From Paractinoplanes atraurantiacus (GTDB taxonomy: Bacteria; Actinomycetota; Actinomycetes; Mycobacteriales; Micromonosporaceae): a stretch of DNA of 64,000 bases. Below are positions 60,022 through 64,000 of this stretch, in pieces (position 1 is the first letter of the stretch; every line of letters begins with the position of its first letter). Under the pieces are notes generated by a model. It saw only the letters and a program-made list of their open reading frames with translations. It was not told the DNA's origin and did not search any database. The DNA lies in the NCBI RefSeq assembly GCF_900215205.1, contig NZ_OBDY01000007.1, positions 248,001 through 312,000 on the forward strand, in the 5' to 3' direction. The translations under genes were made by a program, and so were the position numbers.

Positions 60022-60894
60022 ATGCGTATCTTCGTCACCGGCGCTTCCGGCTGGACCGGGTCGGCTGTCGTTCCCGAGCTGGTGGCGGCGGGCCACCAGG
60101 TGGTCGGGCTCGCCCGCTCGGACGCCTCAGCGGCGGCGCTCGCGGCGGCCGGGGTGCAAGTCCTTCGCGGCGACATCGACGATCTCGGCGCGCTGCGGGC
60201 CGGGGCCTCGGACGCCGACGGGGTCGTCCACCTCGCGTTCAAGCACGACTTCACGAACTACGAGCAGAACATTCTGGACGACCGGCGGGCCGTCGAGACG
60301 ATGGGCGCCGTGCTCGAGGGCACCGGCAAGCCGCTGGTCATCACCGCCGGCACGCCGGTCGTGCCGGGCGCGCTCGCCACCGAACTGGACACCTTGAAGT
60401 CGGCCGACGGCCGTGGGCTCACCGCGACTATCGCCGCCGGCATGGCCGAGCGGGGCGTCCGGTCGTCGGTCGTCAACCTGCCCCGGACGGTGCACGGGCC
60501 GGGCGACAAGGGCTTCATCGCCATGCTGGTCGCGGCGGCCCGGCAGTCCGGCGTCGCCGGCTATGTCGGTGACGGGTCGCAGCGGTGGCCGGCCGTGCAC
60601 CGGCTCGACGCGGCCCGGCTGTTCCGGCTGGCCGTCGAGGACGCGCCGGCCGGATCGATCCTCAACGCGGTGGGTGACGAGGGCGTACGGATCGCCGACG
60701 TCGCCGCCATCATCGGGCGGCACCTCGATCTGCCGGTGAAGCCGCGGCCGGCCGAGGAGTTCGGCTTCCTGGGCATGGTGCTCGCGGTCGACCAGCCCGC
60801 GTCCGGCGCGGCCACCCGCGACCTGCTCGGCTGGGCGCCGCGGCACCCGAGCCTGATCGAGGACCTGGAGGAGGGGCACTACACCGAGGGATAA
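60022..60894 (+). CDS. NAD(P)-dependent SDR/epimerase-like protein
   Basis: 290 aa from ATG 60022 (AGGAGG at about 8 bp). The Rossmann motif MRIFVTGASGWTGSAVVPELVAAGH fits atypical SDRs (extended). VVHLAFKHDFTNYEQNI, NLPRTVHGPGDKGFIAML and WPAVHRLDAARLFRLAVE follow; the usual YxxxK active site is not clear. Likely an oxidoreductase induced when the divergent TetR is released. The MarR gene 9 bp downstream may be cotranscribed. Confidence 0.85.
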   Translation: MRIFVTGASGWTGSAVVPELVAAGHQVVGLARSDASAAALAAAGVQVLRGDIDDLGALRAGASDADGVVHLAFKHDFTNYEQNILDDRRAVETMGAVLEGTGKPLVITAGTPVVPGALATELDTLKSADGRGLTATIAAGMAERGVRSSVVNLPRTVHGPGDKGFIAMLVAAARQSGVAGYVGDGSQRWPAVHRLDAARLFRLAVEDAPAGSILNAVGDEGVRIADVAAIIGRHLDLPVKPRPAEEFGFLGMVLAVDQPASGAATRDLLGWAPRHPSLIEDLEEGHYTEG

Positions 60895-60903
60895 GGTGCC
60901 GTC

Positions 60904-61347
60904 ATGGCACGCAGCGCCCGGCCCGCGGATCTCGGCATGCTGGCGACCCGGCTGCTGTTCGGGCTCCAGTCCGAGCTGTTCCGGCGCAGCGCCGAGGCGG
61001 GCTTCGGCGACCTGCGGCCCCGCCACGGGGCCGTGGTCGCCCACCTCGACGAGGACGGCCTGCGGCAGAACGACTTCGTGCGGCTGGCCGGGCGCAACAA
61101 GCAGACGATCGCCACGATGATCGACGAGCTCGAGGCCCTCGGCTACGTCGAGCGGGTGCCCGATCCGGCCGACCGCCGGGCCAAGCTCATCATGCCGACC
61201 GAGCGTGGGCGGCGGCTGATGGAGCTCTCCGACCGCGTCGTCGCCGACATCGAGGCCGAGTACGCCGCGACGGTCGGCCGCGACGCGTACGAGCAGTTCC
61301 TCGGCACCCTGAAAAAGATCACGACAAAGCGCCTTCCTCCGCGCTGA
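60904..61347 (+). CDS. MarR-family transcriptional regulator
   Basis: 147 aa. Winged HTH: RHGAVVAHLDEDGLRQNDFVRLAGRNKQTIATMIDELEALGYVERVPDPADRRAKLIMPTERG. Nine bases after the SDR gene, so probably one transcript. The 3' end overlaps the convergent ABM gene by 29 bp. Confidence 0.85.
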   Translation: MARSARPADLGMLATRLLFGLQSELFRRSAEAGFGDLRPRHGAVVAHLDEDGLRQNDFVRLAGRNKQTIATMIDELEALGYVERVPDPADRRAKLIMPTERGRRLMELSDRVVADIEAEYAATVGRDAYEQFLGTLKKITTKRLPPR

Positions 61348-61603
61348 CCAGCGACGCGATCGCGCCGAAGAAGGCGGCGATGCCGGGCCGGTTGGCGCCC
61401 TTGGCCCGCGACGCCGCGAAATCCTCGGCACTGCGCCAGGTCACGATGTCGAGCCACTCGTCGCCCGGCAGGCGGACCAGGCGCGCGTCGAGGAAGCCCT
61501 CCCGGTCGGCCTGGAAGTCGGCCAGCATGGCCGGCCGGGCGCTGAGCAACGCGGAGACCTGGGACGGGTCGACGCGGAAACGGGTCAGTTCGATGGTCGT
61601 CAT
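61319..61603 (-). CDS. Antibiotic biosynthesis monooxygenase (ABM) domain protein
   Basis: 94 aa, a ferredoxin-like dimer fold: MTTIELTRFRVDPSQVSALLSARPAMLADFQADREGFLDARLVRLPGDEWLDIVTWRSAEDFAAS. Small ABM proteins oxidise quinones or bind haem; nothing shows the substrate here. Confidence 0.8.
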   Translation of the reverse strand: MTTIELTRFRVDPSQVSALLSARPAMLADFQADREGFLDARLVRLPGDEWLDIVTWRSAEDFAASRAKGANRPGIAAFFGAIASLVSAEEGALS

Positions 61604-61637
61604 GGCGCCAATATAGTCCAGAATCTTGACTAAACCA

Positions 61638-62351
61638 CTACACCGCTCGCCACTCCCCCAGCGGCCCGCGCAGCGACGACGCGTGCACGGTCAGCAGCGG
61701 GCGGTTGACCATGCCGAGCGCCTCCATCCGCTGCGCCATCGGGTGCTCCCCCAGGCGTACGGAAAAAGAACCGCGACCCAGACGCACCCCGGACAACCGC
61801 ATCGGCACCCGGCCGCGCAGCAGCCGGCCCGCCTGAGCGCCGTGATCCAGATAGGACCAGGCGGGCAGCGCCGAGCGGATGCCGAACGGCAGGCGCAGCC
61901 GGCCGTGCGTGAACGACGCCGACAGGACGGGCGTGTCACCGTCGCTCACCGTCACGTCGGTCTCCTCCTCGCCGAAACGCAGCGTGGAGGTCATGAGCCA
62001 TTTCGGCAGGGCCCAGAAGTCTTGCCCGGCCTCGCGCGTGAAGGCGCCGGTCACCGGCAGGTCCAGTAGAAACAGGCCCGGGCGACGGCCCGGACCCAGG
62101 GCCAGAAGACCGACACCCACTTCGTCGTACGTCTTCAGCGCCCACTCACCGTAATGAATGCACATGAGCAGACCGAAGGCGCGGCCGAACGCCGTGAACG
62201 GCTCGAGGGGAAGCCCGGCCAGCAGCTTGCGCGCGGCCGTGGCCGGTGAGGTGAAAACCGACGCCGTGATCCGCGCGTCGGTGATGGTCACCGGAAGCGT
62301 GACCGTCTCACCCTGCAGGGACCACACGCCGGCGCCGATCCGTTCCGCCAT
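61638..62351 (-). CDS. Acetoacetate decarboxylase-family protein
   Basis: 237 aa from ATG 62351. Features of the ADC-like fold include VTLPVTITDARITASVFTSPATAARKLL, MCIHYGEWALKTYDEVGVGLLAL, FLLDLPVTGAFTREAGQDFWALPKWLMTS and VRLGEHPMAQRMEALGM. The catalytic Lys of true ADC (in ExxK) appears here near WALPKW. Function beyond the fold is unknown. Confidence 0.75.
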   Translation of the reverse strand: MAERIGAGVWSLQGETVTLPVTITDARITASVFTSPATAARKLLAGLPLEPFTAFGRAFGLLMCIHYGEWALKTYDEVGVGLLALGPGRRPGLFLLDLPVTGAFTREAGQDFWALPKWLMTSTLRFGEEETDVTVSDGDTPVLSASFTHGRLRLPFGIRSALPAWSYLDHGAQAGRLLRGRVPMRLSGVRLGRGSFSVRLGEHPMAQRMEALGMVNRPLLTVHASSLRGPLGEWRAV

Positions 62352-62404
62352 GCGGCCGACCCTACCGCCGGCAGGGTGGCAGAGCCGAGGGTCGAGGTGA
62401 TACA

Positions 62405-62420
62405 GCATCGATATCGATGC
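62405..62420. promoter_or_regulatory. 16-bp perfect palindrome upstream of pntAA
   Basis: GCATCGATATCGATGC is perfectly palindromic and ends 12 bp before the ATG, right next to the GAGGGG ribosome site. It could be an operator that blocks both promoter and translation start, or simply a hairpin in the leader. Confidence 0.45.
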
Positions 62421-62432
62421 GAGGGGATGCCG

Positions 62433-63551
62433 ATGACGATCGTCGGAGTACTCAGCGAGACCCCGGGCCGCGAGCGCCGGGTGGCACTGACCCCGGATGC
62501 CGTCGGCCGGTTGCGATCCCGGCAGGTCCGGGTCGTGATCGAGTCGGGCGCGGGCCGCCGGGCCTGGTTCGGCGACGCCGACTTCGAGGCGGCGGGGGCC
62601 GAGGTCAAGACCAGGGCGCAGGTGTACGAGGAGAGCGACATCCTGTTGTGCGTCCACCCTCCGGACGACGTCGCGGCCCTGGCCGGAGGCCGGGTGCTGA
62701 TCGGGCTGCTCGATCCGCTGAGCCATCCGGGGCGCGCGGCGGGGCTGGCCGCGGCGGGGATCACGGCGCTCAGCCTCGATCTGCTGCCGCGCACGCTGAG
62801 CCGGGCGCAGGCGATGGACGCGCTGACCTCGCAGGCCAATGTGGCCGGGTACAAGGCGGCGCTGCTGGCGGCCGAGGCGTACGGCGGGTTCTTCCCGATG
62901 CTGGTGACGGCGGCCGGCACGTCTCGTCCGGCACAGGTCCTGGTGCTGGGTGCGGGGGTGGCGGGCTTGCAGGCGATCGCCACCGCACGGCGGCTGGGCG
63001 CGCTGGTCACGGGCTACGACGTCAGGGCCGCCGCCCAGGCGGACATCGCTTCCCTAGGCGCCGGTGTTCTCGCCACCTTGAATGACGACAGGTCACAGGA
63101 AGACGGATATGCGGCGGCCCTTACCGGGGACGAGTCGGACGCTCAACAGCGCGCCCTCCAGGACGCCATCCCCCGCTTCGATGTCGTGATCACAACAGCG
63201 AAAGTGCCGGGGGCGCAGGCTCCGCTCCTGGTCACCGAGACGGCCATCGAAAAGATGCGCCCCGGCTCGGTGGTGATCGACATGGCGGTGGGAAACGTCG
63301 CGGGCTCGGTCGCCGACACGCGACTGGTCACCGACGGGGGCGTCACGGTGATCGGCGCCCCGGATCTGGCCGCCACTGTGCCGGTGGCGGCCTCCACGGC
63401 GTACGCCAGGAACGCCGTCGCCCTTCTCACCCACCTCATGCCCGACGGGGTCTTCACGCTGGAACCGGCCGACGAGGTGCGGGCCGGCGTGCTGGTCAGC
63501 CACGGCGGGCAGGTCGTCCATCCCCGGCTGCCGAAGGAGATCCGCTCATGA
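62433..63551 (+). CDS. pntAA: NAD(P) transhydrogenase subunit alpha part 1
   Basis: 372 aa from ATG 62433 (GAGGGG at about 7 bases; ATG 62427 is possible). It opens TIVGVLSETPGRERRVALTPDAVGRL, has the NAD-binding motif VLVLGAGVAGLQAIATARRLGALVTGYDVR and the conserved SLDLLPRTLSRAQAMDALTSQANVAGYKA. The family contributes the NAD(H)-binding domain I that exchanges hydride with NADP in the membrane complex. Overlaps the next subunit by 4 bp. Confidence 0.9.
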   Translation: MTIVGVLSETPGRERRVALTPDAVGRLRSRQVRVVIESGAGRRAWFGDADFEAAGAEVKTRAQVYEESDILLCVHPPDDVAALAGGRVLIGLLDPLSHPGRAAGLAAAGITALSLDLLPRTLSRAQAMDALTSQANVAGYKAALLAAEAYGGFFPMLVTAAGTSRPAQVLVLGAGVAGLQAIATARRLGALVTGYDVRAAAQADIASLGAGVLATLNDDRSQEDGYAAALTGDESDAQQRALQDAIPRFDVVITTAKVPGAQAPLLVTETAIEKMRPGSVVIDMAVGNVAGSVADTRLVTDGGVTVIGAPDLAATVPVAASTAYARNAVALLTHLMPDGVFTLEPADEVRAGVLVSHGGQVVHPRLPKEIRS

Positions 63552-63832
63552 GCGCGCTGCTGCTCGCCGACCTGACCGTCTTCACGCTCGCGCTGCTCGT
63601 CGGCTTCGAGGTGATCAGCAAGGTGCCGGCCACCCTGCACACGCCGCTGATGTCCGGCGCGAACGCCATCCACGGCGTGGTGATCGTCGGCGTCATGCTG
63701 CTGGCCGCCTCGGTCTCCTCCTGGACGGGTTACGTCCTGCTGGCGGTGGCCGCCTTCTTCGCCGCGATGAACGTGGCCGGCGGCTACCTGGTCACCGACC
63801 GGATGCTGGCGATGTTCCGGAGCCGGTCGTGA
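63548..63832 (+). CDS. pntAB: NAD(P) transhydrogenase subunit alpha part 2
   Basis: 94 aa, three hydrophobic helices, with the conserved FEVISKVPATLHTPLMSGANAIHGVVIVG. It is the membrane part of the split alpha subunit. ATGA overlap upstream and GTGA overlap with the next gene. Confidence 0.9.
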   Translation: MSALLLADLTVFTLALLVGFEVISKVPATLHTPLMSGANAIHGVVIVGVMLLAASVSSWTGYVLLAVAAFFAAMNVAGGYLVTDRMLAMFRSRS

Positions 63833-64000
63833 GCGCCTTCGGCACCGTCACGCATCTGGTCTACGTGGCCTGCGCGACGGCCTTCGTGATCGGCCTGCAC
63901 CTGATGAACACCCCGGCCACGGCCCGGCGCGGCAACCAGGTCTCGGCCGGCGGCATGGCGGTCGCGATCGTCACCACGCTCGTGGTGCTGGTCCACGACG
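63829..64000 (+). CDS. pntB: NAD(P) transhydrogenase subunit beta (5' part, runs off the window)
   Basis: GTG start at 63829 overlapping the pntAB stop. The 57 visible codons read VSAFGTVTHLVYVACATAFVIGLHLMNTPATARRGNQVSAGGMAVAI; LMNTPATARRGNQ is the PntB signature. The rest (membrane helices and NADP-binding domain III) lies beyond the window. Confidence 0.9.
   Translation, partial: MSAFGTVTHLVYVACATAFVIGLHLMNTPATARRGNQVSAGGMAVAIVTTLVVLVHD

Overview
The window is very GC-rich, uses GTG starts often, and packs genes tightly with many 4-bp ATGA/GTGA overlaps. Its gene content includes a mycothiol-dependent maleylpyruvate isomerase-family protein, VanZ, GlgX, a phosphoketolase, an ECF42-type sigma factor, MMPL, and PadR/MarR/TetR pairs. 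Together these point to a filamentous actinomycete chromosome. The chemotaxis receptors and a GGDEF/EAL protein suggest a motile, spore-forming Micromonosporaceae relative such as Actinoplanes; that genus-level guess is inference. I see no rRNA, tRNA, CRISPR array, phage, integrase or transposase.

Layout. 0-10 kb: DinB-fold enzyme, HIT protein, GNAT, a ClpX-type zinc-finger/HTH protein with a paired palindromic operator, VanZ, GlgX, a kinase-like APH, and two divergent citrate synthases, one fused to an N-terminal HTH. 10-22 kb: TetR-controlled FAD monooxygenase and nitroreductase, an ABC exporter with divergent MarR, a DUF2243 (frameshifted)-CtaG-TPR operon, and a PadR-ABC ATPase-FtsX permease operon. 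22-30 kb: MarR/MMPL pair, divergent SsuD-like monooxygenase and sulfite-oxidase-like enzyme, and two tandem paralogous lipoproteins. 30-39 kb: a taurine/sulfonate operon (permease, binding protein, ATPase, TauD dioxygenase), a glutathionyl-hydroquinone-reductase-like protein, a YCII/ECF42 pair, a nucleotidyltransferase and a second LLM monooxygenase. 39-49 kb: GGDEF/EAL protein, hydrolase/FAD monooxygenase operon with a TetR gene and an array of palindromic repeats, phosphoketolase, and a membrane sulfatase-fold protein. 49-64 kb: nucleoside hydrolase, class III aminotransferase, soluble GAF-MCP, TPR protein, membrane MCP, a 1206-aa protein of unknown function carrying nine in-frame copies of the same palindromic repeat, TetR/SDR/MarR, an ABM protein, an acetoacetate-decarboxylase-family protein and the start of a pnt transhydrogenase operon.

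Genes working together. The sulfur genes at 25-39 kb (SsuD, sulfite oxidase-like, LLM, GST-like) share a CCTA-N9-TAGG type element directly upstream of their starts, and the tau operon has a half-site, so they may form one sulfur-starvation regulon. Most regulator genes lie divergent to an obvious target with an inverted repeat between them.

The most unusual signal is a 25-bp double palindrome: two GAACRYGTTC units joined by GTGAC. It occurs as a regularly spaced intergenic array at 43.3-43.5 kb, at the 5' end of the neighbouring TetR gene, and nine times in-frame inside the 55.7-59.3 kb gene. Several other genes carry in-frame minisatellite expansions, and two genes carry apparent single-base deletions. 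All functional calls are from reading the sequence; no database search was run.
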